A DNA stretch of 64,000 nt from Lysinibacillus sp. FSL M8-0337. Its GTDB lineage: Bacteria; Bacillota; Bacilli; Bacillales_A; Planococcaceae. The first letter of the stretch is position 1. Each line of letters starts with the position of its first letter. The translations under genes were made by a program, and so were the position numbers. The DNA lies in contig NZ_CP151996.1 in assembly GCF_038593855.1 (NCBI RefSeq), positions 1,612,001-1,676,000 of the forward strand, in the 5' to 3' direction. Positions 17,675 through 26,664 of the stretch are shown in pieces. The notes under the pieces are model-generated. The model was not told the DNA's origin. It searched no databases and worked only from the letters and a program-made list of their open reading frames with translations.

Positions 17675-17837
17675 ATTCAACCTCTTTTCCAAAAGTAAAC
17701 GGACCCGATTTCGGCACACTTGGCGCCTTTATTGGATAGGTTCGTTCCAACACTTCACAGTTCCAATCATTGTCTATTTTAATCGAAACGTTGCATAAGT
17801 GCGACGTCATCCATGAAAAGTATGTGACAGGTACCAC
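17652..17837 (-). pseudogene. Possible C-terminal fragment of a lost gene
   Basis: A 61-codon frame (GTG 17837, no good ribosome site, in-frame stop just upstream) whose end overlaps the start of the DUF6980 gene. The residues (SGPFTFGKEVEYGETT near the end) do not match a family I know. The overlap is the kind of junction seen between a real gene and the one after it, so this may be the tail of a gene whose front has been deleted. It could also be chance. Confidence 0.25.
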
Positions 17838-18008
17838 AGCTTATTTTAATGCAAAAACTTTATAGTCTGTACGGATTCATTGAGATACATGGTATGATTT
17901 CTCTTGAAATCAATTTCAGAGGTGTTGAAGTATGGATTATGGTCAATTTAAACAGAAAATCAGTATAGTAAAAATACAAAATATGCTAAAAAAGGTTGGT
18001 GAAAATAA

Positions 18009-18695
18009 ATGAAACATATTTTATTAGTTGAAGATGATTTGGAAATTGCGAAAAACCTCGCTCTTCTACTCCGCTCTGAAGGGTTTACCATCACCCATGC
18101 TGCGACGCAAAAAGAAGCCATACTCATGCTTGCTGCGCAGAAATATGACTTGGCATTGCTTGATATTTCCCTTCCTGATGGCAACGGCTTTGCAGTTTGC
18201 ACGGATATCAAGCAAACTCAGAACATTCCAGTAATCTTTCTGACAGCTTCTGGCGATGAAGGTAGTGTTGTAACGGGGCTGAATATAGGGGCTGATGACT
18301 ATGTTACTAAACCTTTTCGCCCACGCGAATTGATTGCTCGAATTGGAACAGCTTTACGAAAAAACGGACATTCTCCAATTGTCTTTGAAATGGGGGATGT
18401 TCATGTTGACCCATCGAGTGGGGTTGTCAAAAAAAACGGGCAAGAAGTTTTTCTTTCTGCTCTGGAATACCGATTATTATTAGTGTTTATAAATAACTCT
18501 AAAAGTATTATCACGCGCGACAGGCTATTGGACGAATTATGGGATGCATCGGGCGAGTTTGTAACGAACAATACCCTAACCGTCTATATAAAACGCCTAA
18601 GAGAAAAAATTGAGACAAATCCTGGCAACCCGCGATATATTTTAACTGTTCGTGGTACAGGATACCGACTAGGAGCTAGCTATGTTGCGGAATAG
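18009..18695 (+). CDS. OmpR-family response regulator
   Basis: A 228-residue regulator: receiver domain (EDD at 8-10, Asp 52 in LLDISLPDG, Lys in TKPFRPREL) and winged helix (LDELWDASGEFVTNNTLTVYIKRLREKI). ATG 18009 follows AAGGTTGG. Its stop overlaps the kinase start by 14 bases. It opens a second two-component/ABC operon (18009-23011) of the kind that responds to cell-envelope peptides; its probable target is that operon's own transporter genes. Confidence 0.9.
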   Translation: MKHILLVEDDLEIAKNLALLLRSEGFTITHAATQKEAILMLAAQKYDLALLDISLPDGNGFAVCTDIKQTQNIPVIFLTASGDEGSVVTGLNIGADDYVTKPFRPRELIARIGTALRKNGHSPIVFEMGDVHVDPSSGVVKKNGQEVFLSALEYRLLLVFINNSKSIITRDRLLDELWDASGEFVTNNTLTVYIKRLREKIETNPGNPRYILTVRGTGYRLGASYVAE

Positions 18696-19671
18696 GGAGA
18701 TTCGGCAATTTACACTTTTATTTACCGGCATCACAATCATTACCGCCATTTTAGGTTTTACTATTCAGCCCGTAGCTGGCCTATTAATACTTTCTACTTG
18801 TGTTGCGTTTGGTACCTTATTTTTCTTATTTACAAAAGCGCATTATAAAAGGATTACACAAATTTCAGAGCAAATTAATTTAGTGCTGCATAATACCGAT
18901 CATTTGTTTATTAGTAATGCAGAAGAAGGCGAACTGTCTATTTTGCAAAATGAAATCACTAAAATGACGCTTCGCATACGAGAACAAAATGAAGCACTGA
19001 AAAAAGAGAAGATATATCTAGCTGATTCACTAGCCGATATTGCACACCAACTACGTACACCGCTAACTTCAGCGAATTTGATTGTATCTTTACTGAAAAA
19101 CAACCCAGCTGAACATGAGCGTAAAACGTTGCTATGGGATATACAAAAATTATTTGTACAAATGGATTGGCTATTAACCTCTCTGTTGAAATTATCACGT
19201 TTAGATGCAGATATTGTAAATTTCAAAATGGAACCATTAGATGTCGCAACCTTAATAAAGGATTCGTTTCATCCATTTCTTATGTCGATGGATTTACATA
19301 ATATTACGCCTCAAGTTAATATAGCGGACAGACTAGTTATTCATGGAGATTTCGGTTGGCTTTCAGAGGCCATTCAAAATATTTTAAAAAATTGCATTGA
19401 AAGTACAGGCGATAACGGGACGATTCAAATTGCTTGTGAGGAAAATATGCTGTTTACAGAAATTACCTTGCATGATAGTGGACCAGGTTTTAAAAAAGAA
19501 GATGTACCCTACTTATTTGAACGATTTTACCGTGGGAAAAATACGAGCACAACAGGATATGGCATTGGCCTCGCGCTTTGCAAAACCATTATTACCCGCC
19601 AAGGAGGGACGATTAGTGCCAAAAATCATCCGCAAGGAGGGGCAATTTTTTCTATTCGTTTCCCAAAGTGA
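18682..19671 (+). CDS. Histidine kinase with two short-looped membrane helices
   Basis: A 329-residue sensor kinase. Two N-terminal membrane helices (about residues 8-50) are separated by only a few residues, so it probably senses within the membrane. The H-box is ADIAHQLRTPLTSANL. Catalytic motifs: N-box AIQNILKNCIES, G1 HDSGPGF, F-box YLFERFYRG, and G2 GYGIGLALCKTI. Start ATG 18682 is preceded by AGGAG inside the regulator gene. The ABC genes follow after 80 bases, which fits a transporter-linked sensing system. Confidence 0.9.
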   Translation: MLRNREIRQFTLLFTGITIITAILGFTIQPVAGLLILSTCVAFGTLFFLFTKAHYKRITQISEQINLVLHNTDHLFISNAEEGELSILQNEITKMTLRIREQNEALKKEKIYLADSLADIAHQLRTPLTSANLIVSLLKNNPAEHERKTLLWDIQKLFVQMDWLLTSLLKLSRLDADIVNFKMEPLDVATLIKDSFHPFLMSMDLHNITPQVNIADRLVIHGDFGWLSEAIQNILKNCIESTGDNGTIQIACEENMLFTEITLHDSGPGFKKEDVPYLFERFYRGKNTSTTGYGIGLALCKTIITRQGGTISAKNHPQGGAIFSIRFPK

Positions 19672-19751
19672 CGAATCTCTCACTTTAAAGTCACGAAGAT
19701 GTAAGTTAAAAATTCTATTATAAGGGTACAGCACAAAAGGAGGCTCACATA

Positions 19752-20438
19752 ATGGAGTTTTTAAAAATTGAAAACTTATGTAAAACATATGGGCAAGGTG
19801 AAAATCAAGTAACAGCATTGGACAATGTTTCACTTACGATAGAAAAAGGGGAATTTACTGCCATTATCGGTTCATCTGGTTCAGGTAAATCGACATTACT
19901 ACATGCAATTGCTGGCGTAGATGTACCGACAAGCGGAAAAATTTACTTGAACGGACAAGATGTGTATGCTCAAAATCATGAAAAACTTGCAATTTTCCGA
20001 CGTCGAGAAGTTGGTCTGATTTATCAATTTCATAACCTTATTCCTACGTTGAATGTCGTAGAAAATATCACATTACCGATTTTGATGGATCGACGCAATG
20101 TGAATGAAGAACGATTAATGGACTTATTAGACCTACTTGGCCTCAAAGAGCGAAAAAACCATTTACCAAATCAACTATCAGGTGGTCAGCAGCAACGTGT
20201 TGCGATTGGACGTGCACTGATGAACGCACCTGCCGTGATGTTAGCTGACGAACCTACGGGTAGTTTAGATAGCAAAAATGGGCATGAAATTATGCGTTTG
20301 TTAAAATCCAGCCACGAAAAATATCAGCAAACGCTGATTGTAGTTACGCATGATGAAAATATCGCTCTACAAGCGGATCGGATTATTTCCATGTCTGATG
20401 GCAAAGTCATTCGAGATGAGAAACGGGTGGCAAGATAA
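19752..20438 (+). CDS. ABC transporter ATPase, MacB/LolD-like
   Basis: A 228-residue ATPase with Walker A GSSGSGKST near residue 39, signature LSGGQQQRVAIGRAL, Walker B VMLADEPTGSLD and H-loop VVTHD. AAAGGAGG precedes ATG 19752. Its TAA overlaps the permease ATG by one base. It is the partner of the 857-residue FtsX-type permease; systems of this type typically remove antimicrobial peptides or signal their presence. Confidence 0.92.
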   Translation: MEFLKIENLCKTYGQGENQVTALDNVSLTIEKGEFTAIIGSSGSGKSTLLHAIAGVDVPTSGKIYLNGQDVYAQNHEKLAIFRRREVGLIYQFHNLIPTLNVVENITLPILMDRRNVNEERLMDLLDLLGLKERKNHLPNQLSGGQQQRVAIGRALMNAPAVMLADEPTGSLDSKNGHEIMRLLKSSHEKYQQTLIVVTHDENIALQADRIISMSDGKVIRDEKRVAR

Positions 20439-23011
20439 TGAATATTTTCAATAAAGTCGCCTTGCAAAGCTTACTAAAAAACCGCACGCGAACGATTGTG
20501 ACCATTATTGGCGTTATTTTATCTGCCGCAATGATTACAGGCGTTACGACTTTTGCGACCACCCTGCAAAACTACATGATTAATGGCTCAATTATAAAAT
20601 ATGGTGATTGGCACGTTGGATTTTCTGATGTTGACGCTACATTTATCGAACAACAAAATGAAGATAATCGAATAGCCAACACCATTACCTTTGAAAACAT
20701 TGGTTATGCCAAACTGGAGGAAGGTAAAAACGTCAACAAGCCGTATTTATTTATTGCTGGCTTCGACCAAGACACTTATGCCCATTTACCAATAACACTT
20801 ACTTCTGGTCGATACCCTAAAAATGACACAGAAATTCTCATTCCTTCGCACCTTAAGGAAAATGGGGGCGTGACGATTTCTGTTGGTAATACCCTTGCAC
20901 TGAATGTTGGAAGACGTATAAGCAATGATAAACAGCTCTCACAATATGACCCTTATCTTTCAACTAATCCAGAAAGCTTTGTAGCTGAGCGTCAGAAAAA
21001 CTACACAGTCGTTGGGACATTTAAACGACCTGGATTCGAAGAGGTAAAGGCACCTGGTTATACGTTAATTACAACAACTGATGCTATGAAAAAAGCGAGT
21101 AGCTTTAGTACCTTTATTAAAATGAAAAGTCCTCGTAAAGCACATGATTATGCAGATGAATTCGCAACTGACCATCAATTTGTTACAAATGACAACGTGT
21201 TACGATTTATGGGTCTGTCAAATGATAAAACATTTAATCGTCTACTCTACTCGATTGGTGGCATTTTAGTTGCCTTAATTATGCTCGGTTCAGTTTTCCT
21301 TATATACAATGCGTTTTCCATTTCGTTAAACGAACGTATGCGACAATATGGGATTTTGATGTCAGTAGGTGCAACGGCAAAACAGTTACGAAATTCCGTA
21401 TTATTTGAAGGGCTTTGTATTGGCGCTGTTGGTATACCAATCGGTGTGTTAGTTGGCATCCCAAGTATCAAGGGTGTCCTATCTCTTGTGTCGGAAAATT
21501 TTGGAAATATCGCCTATGATAATGTACCTTTAACTTTGACAGTTTCGATGCCTATAATCATTGCCGCAGTAGTCATTAGTTTGGTGACCATTTTAATTTC
21601 AGCTTATATCCCAGCACGCAAAGCTGCCAACACTCCTGTTATGGCTTGTATTCGTCAAACAAATGAAATTAAAGTGGAATCAAAAGCAATTAATACGTCT
21701 AAATGGATGGAGCGGATTTACGGCTTAGAGCGTACACTTGCGCTTAAAAACTTTAAGCGAAACAGAAGACGCTATCGCAGTATCGTCCTATCACTTACAT
21801 TAAGTGTTGTTATGTTTGTATCGTCTAGCGCATTCAAAACAACGCTTCAACAGGCTGCAGAGTCATCTGTTGTCAATACGGATTACGATATTATGTTTTT
21901 TAGTGAGAACATGAAAGAAAACGATTCATTTCAGCTATTTGACAAACTACAAAACGTAGATGGCGTTTATAAAGGCTCTTATCAATCTATGATGGAATAT
22001 AAAAGTGAAATTAACTTAAATGATTTCTCAGCAGACTACCGTCAAGCAGCAGGTTATGTCGAGCATGATAAGACGATTGATGTACCGCTAGACATGCAGT
22101 TTTTAGAGGATAGTGTTTACCTAGATTTTATTAAAAGCCAAGGTTTAGATATAGCGGAATATACAGGGGAGAATGCAAAAGTCATTGCCGTTGCTAAAAT
22201 GAAAAATAAAACGGCTACTGCCTCGGAAAAAGATAACATACTAGATATGTTTACAAAACAGTCGATGAATTTAGTTATTACACCAAACGCAAATACTGGC
22301 ACAATCTTAAACGAAGGACGAAATGTAGCGATTACATTTGTCGATACGTATCCTGTCGATCCATTACCAAAGCTACCGTCTGAAGTAAGACCGTACACGT
22401 TTATGATTGTTGCACCATATCAATTAATGGATACATGGGCACTAGCTGATGTTCCGATGGATTGGGGCTTAACGTTCCTATCAAAGGATGCGTCGCAGTC
22501 AGTTGATGAAATGAAAAAAATAATCGAATTGGAAGAAACCTCATACGAATATTCGATATACAATGCCAATGAAATATTTGACCAAAACCGCAATATCATC
22601 TTTATCATTGATTTGTTCACCATTGTTTTCGTCATAATGATGTCACTTATTGCAATCGCCAATGTGTTCAACACAATTTCTACGAATATTCGATTACGTC
22701 GACGAGAACTTGCGATGCTTCGCTCAGTTGGTATGTCCAATCGTGATTTCAATAAGATGATGCGCTTTGAATGTGTACTTTATGGGTTCCAAACATTACT
22801 AATTGGTCTCCCTATTTCAGGTATCTTGGCTTGGCTTATCTATAAAGGGATGTTTATCGGTGGAGCGGAAGTCGCATTCACATTCCCTTGGAGCAGTATG
22901 GGCATTAGCGTACTGGGGGTATTCCTTGTTATATTTATTACAACAATGTACGCACTTCGCATGATCAAAAAGGAAAATATCGTCGATGCACTTCGTGATG
23001 ATATGAATTAA
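20438..23011 (+). CDS. ABC transporter permease with two FtsX domains
   Basis: An 857-residue membrane protein. One helix near the N-terminus (residues ~18-40), a large external region, three helices (about 270-385, with LNERMRQYGILMSVGATAKQLRNSVLFEG), then a second copy of the same plan: one helix near 440, external region, and three helices at the end (RLRRRELAMLRSVGMSNRDFNKMMRFE). The two YGILMSVGAT / LAMLRSVGMS stretches are the FtsX/MacB core motifs. It is the final gene of the operon and is followed by a terminator. Confidence 0.9.
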   Translation: MNIFNKVALQSLLKNRTRTIVTIIGVILSAAMITGVTTFATTLQNYMINGSIIKYGDWHVGFSDVDATFIEQQNEDNRIANTITFENIGYAKLEEGKNVNKPYLFIAGFDQDTYAHLPITLTSGRYPKNDTEILIPSHLKENGGVTISVGNTLALNVGRRISNDKQLSQYDPYLSTNPESFVAERQKNYTVVGTFKRPGFEEVKAPGYTLITTTDAMKKASSFSTFIKMKSPRKAHDYADEFATDHQFVTNDNVLRFMGLSNDKTFNRLLYSIGGILVALIMLGSVFLIYNAFSISLNERMRQYGILMSVGATAKQLRNSVLFEGLCIGAVGIPIGVLVGIPSIKGVLSLVSENFGNIAYDNVPLTLTVSMPIIIAAVVISLVTILISAYIPARKAANTPVMACIRQTNEIKVESKAINTSKWMERIYGLERTLALKNFKRNRRRYRSIVLSLTLSVVMFVSSSAFKTTLQQAAESSVVNTDYDIMFFSENMKENDSFQLFDKLQNVDGVYKGSYQSMMEYKSEINLNDFSADYRQAAGYVEHDKTIDVPLDMQFLEDSVYLDFIKSQGLDIAEYTGENAKVIAVAKMKNKTATASEKDNILDMFTKQSMNLVITPNANTGTILNEGRNVAITFVDTYPVDPLPKLPSEVRPYTFMIVAPYQLMDTWALADVPMDWGLTFLSKDASQSVDEMKKIIELEETSYEYSIYNANEIFDQNRNIIFIIDLFTIVFVIMMSLIAIANVFNTISTNIRLRRRELAMLRSVGMSNRDFNKMMRFECVLYGFQTLLIGLPISGILAWLIYKGMFIGGAEVAFTFPWSSMGISVLGVFLVIFITTMYALRMIKKENIVDALRDDMN

Positions 23012-23044
23012 TTTTAAAATGTAGCGAATAGCTATAGACCTAAA

Positions 23045-23079
23045 CGGCAGTTTTGAATCATTTCAGAACTGCCGATTTT
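23045..23079 (+). terminator. Terminator of second TCS-ABC operon
   Basis: Thirteen-base stem (CGGCAGTTTTGAA with TTCAGAACTGCCG, one G-U pair) followed by ATTTTA, 33 bases after the permease stop. Confidence 0.75.
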
Positions 23080-23192
23080 ACTTTGGGCATCCAACTCTGT
23101 AACAATTATATGATGTCATACTAGTGGAGAGATTAAGTATGTTATATCGCCTATATGGTAAAAAATTATGGCTATTCGTTCAAAGACTCTAC

Positions 23193-24368
23193 CTAAATAG
23201 TCTCACACCCGTTAAAGGTAGCAAATTTTTTGAGACAGCTGTTTAAAGCTGTACGCAATTGAGTTGTTTGCTTCACACTGTTCTCGTACCAGATGTTTTT
23301 AACAATGAGTGTGCTAGTTTTTCGCTCTGCGATAATCTCGGCTCGTCCAATGAAGTGTTCTCCATATACGAGGGGGAGCACATAGTAGCCGAATTTTCGT
23401 TTGCTTGCAGGTGTGTAAATCTCCCACGTATAATCAAAGTTAAACAATGCAGTAATCAGTTTTCTATCCCAAAGGAAATTATCGAGCGGCGCAATCAGCT
23501 CGCAACGCCATTTTGGTTCCGGATTTTGCAAAACCGCTTCAATAAGCGGTAAATCCTCCGCAAGGCAATACAGCATATCCTTCATTTCCTCCACGGCAAC
23601 GGCAACAATGTGATTTTCTTGTAATAGCTGGCTAAAAACCTCTTTGCGTTGTGCTGCTTTCAACCCCCAAATATTCAACCATGCATCTGACGAACGATTC
23701 CATAAGAGACCGACCGAGCCGATTCGACGTAGTACCCGCCACTTATAATGCGCAAGTTCATCAACTAGGGGCTCTGATGCAGTCAGCAGAGTTGGCTGTA
23801 TGTACTTCTTAGCTAAATCGTAATATTTACGGCTTCCCTTTTTATGATGGATAATCAACTCACCCGTTGAATACATCTGTTCCAGTACTGAGCGAGATGA
23901 ATTGTTTCCGCTACTCCAGTGAATGGCTGATTGCCAAGAGAAATCTCCATCCAATTTTAAATCATCTGAACTTAGTGCACCGTGATTTTGGATATGAGCC
24001 CGTACTAGCGTTGTCAACGCTTCCATTTCGGGATAGCGTTTAGCATGTTGTCGGGCGGCTTCCCTATAGCGTTCAAAATACGGCCAGTCCTCAATAGGGA
24101 TAATAGCGAGGTTCTTGTCGGGATAATCGACAAGGCTTCTTTCTTCATACAGCAAATCGGCGAGCATTTCTTTAGTAAATTCTTTGATTCGAGACTGTAA
24201 CACCAATTCGGCATTTTTTCCGCAAACATCGATAGGGTCGTACTGAATACAGCCAACCTGTCGAGTAAAGTCCAATACACCCCGTTTCCCGCTAAATTTA
24301 TAGTCGTCCAAAAGTCCATGTTTCAACAACAGAAATTGTCGTGCCTGGCGGTTTGTTAAGTGAATCAT
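23193..24368 (-). CDS. YcaQ/AlkX-like winged-helix protein (HTH_42 family)
   Basis: A 391-residue protein of the family that includes E. coli YcaQ (AlkX), a DNA glycosylase that unhooks interstrand crosslinks. Visible features: LTNRQARQFLLLKHGL at the start, GCIQYDPIDVCGKNAELVLQSR near residues 39-60 (YcaQ has a QxD catalytic motif at the matching place; here it reads QYD), a conserved APLDNFLWDRKL, and the C-terminal KRKFGYYVLPLVYGEHFIGRAE. Length agrees with the family (about 390-410). ATG 24368 follows AGAGGTAGG. Whether it is an active glycosylase is inferred from the retained Gln and Asp. Confidence 0.8.
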   Translation of the reverse strand: MIHLTNRQARQFLLLKHGLLDDYKFSGKRGVLDFTRQVGCIQYDPIDVCGKNAELVLQSRIKEFTKEMLADLLYEERSLVDYPDKNLAIIPIEDWPYFERYREAARQHAKRYPEMEALTTLVRAHIQNHGALSSDDLKLDGDFSWQSAIHWSSGNNSSRSVLEQMYSTGELIIHHKKGSRKYYDLAKKYIQPTLLTASEPLVDELAHYKWRVLRRIGSVGLLWNRSSDAWLNIWGLKAAQRKEVFSQLLQENHIVAVAVEEMKDMLYCLAEDLPLIEAVLQNPEPKWRCELIAPLDNFLWDRKLITALFNFDYTWEIYTPASKRKFGYYVLPLVYGEHFIGRAEIIAERKTSTLIVKNIWYENSVKQTTQLRTALNSCLKKFATFNGCETI

Positions 24369-24804
24369 CTATGCACCTACCTCTAGTTTTAGTGTAATTC
24401 AGGGGAGTGGAGAACAAAAAACGAAACCGTGAAGGGAATTTTTTTATGGATAGTAAGTGTAGCATGCTCCTATAAAATATCTTATTCTAATTTGGCATAC
24501 TGGCAATGTTCCTTCCCGCCACTGCAAATGTCATTAAAACATCATCCCCGATACATCCAAATTTCTCCTCTTAGCACCATTTCTGTTTTATTATACAGAA
24601 TACAGTGAAAATAAACAAACGTATGTTCCGTTTTAGGGATGGGTGAGAAAAGACCAAATAATGTACTATCCTATATGCAAAATTTATTTTTACAATGAAT
24701 TATTTTCAAGAAATTATTGATTTTTTAATAGAAAAAAATTATGTTTTTACATAAAAAAGGAATATTTATAAGTATTCATAATATTATTAGAGATGGAGGT
24801 TATT
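24369..24804. other. AT-rich intergenic region
   Basis: About 435 bases between divergent genes. Very AT-rich near 24680-24790, where the promoter of the lipoprotein gene probably lies. I see no coding sequence or clear structured RNA. Confidence 0.4.
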
Positions 24805-25185
24805 ATGAAAAGATGGATAGTAATTCTGATTTGTTTATTCATAAGTGGTTGTGCCGGTTTAGGAGATTATAGTATTGACTTATCTGGGAATTATTCACTT
24901 TTGCGAACTTCAAGTCATAATATTACGATTGCACCTAAAAGTAAGAATGGTGAAGGAATGTGGGATGAGAATGTTATTCCTGCAAAAGTTGTAGAAGTTG
25001 GTTGGAATAAAGATTACATAATTGCAAAACAGCAGGCTTACCCTAATGAAGAGTATTTTTACTGGATTTTAAATGTTAAAGATGAATATGTAGAAGGACC
25101 TTTTATTCTTAATGACTTTCAAAAAAAAATAAAAGAGTATGGTATTACTAACTTAGAATTGAAATTGGTAGAAGATATACAATAA
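24805..25185 (+). CDS. DUF3997-type lipoprotein
   Basis: A 126-residue lipoprotein. ATG 24805 follows ATGGAGGT; the signal peptide ends in the lipobox ISGC, with Cys at residue 16. The mature part has LGDYSIDLSGNYSLLRTSSHNITIAPK, VIPAKVVEVGWNKDYIIAKQ and EEYFYWILNVKD, the pattern of the DUF3997 family of Bacillus-group surface lipoproteins. No function is known. It stands alone. Confidence 0.75.
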   Translation: MKRWIVILICLFISGCAGLGDYSIDLSGNYSLLRTSSHNITIAPKSKNGEGMWDENVIPAKVVEVGWNKDYIIAKQQAYPNEEYFYWILNVKDEYVEGPFILNDFQKKIKEYGITNLELKLVEDIQ

Positions 25186-25584
25186 GTAGATATAAAATAC
25201 ACGTATATTATTTTGTAGTAATATAGTAGAAAGGTGGTTTTTATATTGCAAAAGATATGTAAATATACTGTGTTATTTTTTAATTGTTCCGTATACAATT
25301 ACTAATTTATTTTATCAAAATTATCGCCCTTAAGTTAAAGAATTACTAACGGTTAGATCGTCCATAAAATTACATAAGTACTATGTGATAATGACAACTT
25401 ATTTTCAAAAAAGCACTCCACAAAAGTAAGTATCTAAACTTTTGGGAGTGTTTTTTCCTTAAGCTGTGCAAAAAAACATTTTTCAATTGGATATACACCA
25501 ATAAAAATCTAAGAAAAGAAACACACTATCCTAACGAGTCGAATAAGATGTTGCTGTAAGTATGTTGGAGGTAGGTGTTTAAAC
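25186..25584. other. Intergenic region with a broken small frame
   Basis: Contains the terminator at 25411. A ribosome site (AAAGGTGG, near 25231) is followed by a TTG start and about 19 codons at 25245 that end in a stop. The reading shifts naturally into the next frame within a run of six Ts, giving a further hydrophobic stretch, so this may be a decayed small membrane-protein gene. Confidence 0.35.
25411..25457 (+). terminator. Intrinsic terminator
   Basis: Long stem (CACTCC-CAAAAGT with ACTTTTG-GGAGTG, one bulged base) followed by a run of six Ts. It lies 226 bases after the DUF3997 gene and before the VanW gene. Confidence 0.8.
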
Positions 25585-26562
25585 TTGAAAAAATGGATGG
25601 TTGTATTTTGTTTAGGCAGTGTAATGGCTTTAGCAGGTTGTCAGGATAAAATAAAGCATGAACAAATTGAAAAAGACGACGTGCAACAACCCGTTATGTA
25701 CACGCAGGACAAGGAGCAGGAAGTAGGTCCTGTAGTGGTTGAAATTGTTAATCCACAATCTAAAGAAATCATCCACATCGTATCGCCCATAGAATTAGGC
25801 TTTGAAACAGACCCAGTCTTGTATAAAAAGAACATTGAACAATTAGCACAACAATTAGCGAGAGGCACAGAAACAAAAGTTGGTTTTGATAAGCGAATGA
25901 TGCTTGATAAAGTCGATGACAATGGTCGTATTATAAAAGGTAGTCCATTGGTTATTTTAAAAGAAAGTGAATTAGTAGAAAAAATTATGGCAGCATCAGT
26001 AACGGGTGGTACAGTAGAAATGCCATTGTATATTACTGAAAGTGGCTATTATTTTGAAGACATACCGTATTTAGAGGATGTAGTAGTGGCTTCTTATACA
26101 ACATATTTCACTGCTTCGGATATCGGAAGAAATAAAAATATTGAACTTTCAGCAAAAGCCATTCACAATGTGATAGTTGGTAGCGGAGATACTTTTTCGT
26201 TTAATACTGTTGTAGGCCCTAGAGATGAAGCGAATGGCTATCAGCCCGCACCTGAAATTATTAATAAAAAACTTGTTATGGGCATTGGTGGGGGGATTTG
26301 CCAAACATCTTCAACATTGTTTAATGCAGTCGATCAACTCCCGATTAAATTTGTGGAGCGACATCATCATTCTTTAGATGTAGGATACGTTCCAAAGGGC
26401 AGAGATGCAACGGTGTCCTATGGTGGTTTAGATTTTAGATTTCAAAACACGAGTGATGTACCATTTTTAATAAAGGCAACCTATGGACAAGATTTTCTGA
26501 CAGTGGAAATAAGGACAGCAAAAAAATATCAAGAAATTTTAACAAAGCTTCCCTCACAATAA
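25585..26562 (+). CDS. VanW-family lipoprotein
   Basis: A 325-residue lipoprotein with TTG start at 25585 (GGAGGTAGGTG upstream, spacing rather long) and lipobox ALAGC, Cys at about residue 19. The VanW domain occupies residues ~170-315: TTYFTASDIGRNKNIELSAKAIHNVIVGSGDTFSFN, then GPRDEANGYQPAPEI, MGIGGGICQTSSTLFNAV and FVERHHHSLDVGYVPKGRDATVSYG. VanW proteins occur in some vancomycin-resistance clusters and widely in Firmicutes; their biochemical role is unclear, probably at the cell wall. It is monocistronic here and has no van genes nearby, so it should not be read as a glycopeptide resistance gene. Confidence 0.85.
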   Translation: MKKWMVVFCLGSVMALAGCQDKIKHEQIEKDDVQQPVMYTQDKEQEVGPVVVEIVNPQSKEIIHIVSPIELGFETDPVLYKKNIEQLAQQLARGTETKVGFDKRMMLDKVDDNGRIIKGSPLVILKESELVEKIMAASVTGGTVEMPLYITESGYYFEDIPYLEDVVVASYTTYFTASDIGRNKNIELSAKAIHNVIVGSGDTFSFNTVVGPRDEANGYQPAPEIINKKLVMGIGGGICQTSSTLFNAVDQLPIKFVERHHHSLDVGYVPKGRDATVSYGGLDFRFQNTSDVPFLIKATYGQDFLTVEIRTAKKYQEILTKLPSQ

Positions 26563-26565
26563 GGA

Positions 26566-26612
26566 AGAAGTTGATGTAAGACTAAACAAAAATCAACTTC
26601 TCTTGTATTTTA
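26566..26612 (+). terminator. Possible terminator after VanW gene
   Basis: Ten-base perfect arms (AGAAGTTGAT with ATCAACTTCT) separated by 16 bases and followed by a T-rich stretch, just after the VanW stop. The loop is large, so this is a moderate call. Confidence 0.5.
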
Positions 26613-26664
26613 AGGCACTTATAAAGAGTGTCTTTTTTAGTGCCTAAGCAATGGTGAAAGTAGT

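Noticed and set aside
17849-17968. 39-codon plus-strand frame before the second response regulator
   Set aside because: No ribosome site and no recognisable sequence.
25585-26562. VanW gene as evidence of vancomycin resistance
   Set aside because: There are no vanH, vanA/B or vanX genes and the nearby ddl has the Tyr loop expected for normal D-Ala-D-Ala ligase. VanW-like proteins are widespread in Firmicutes.
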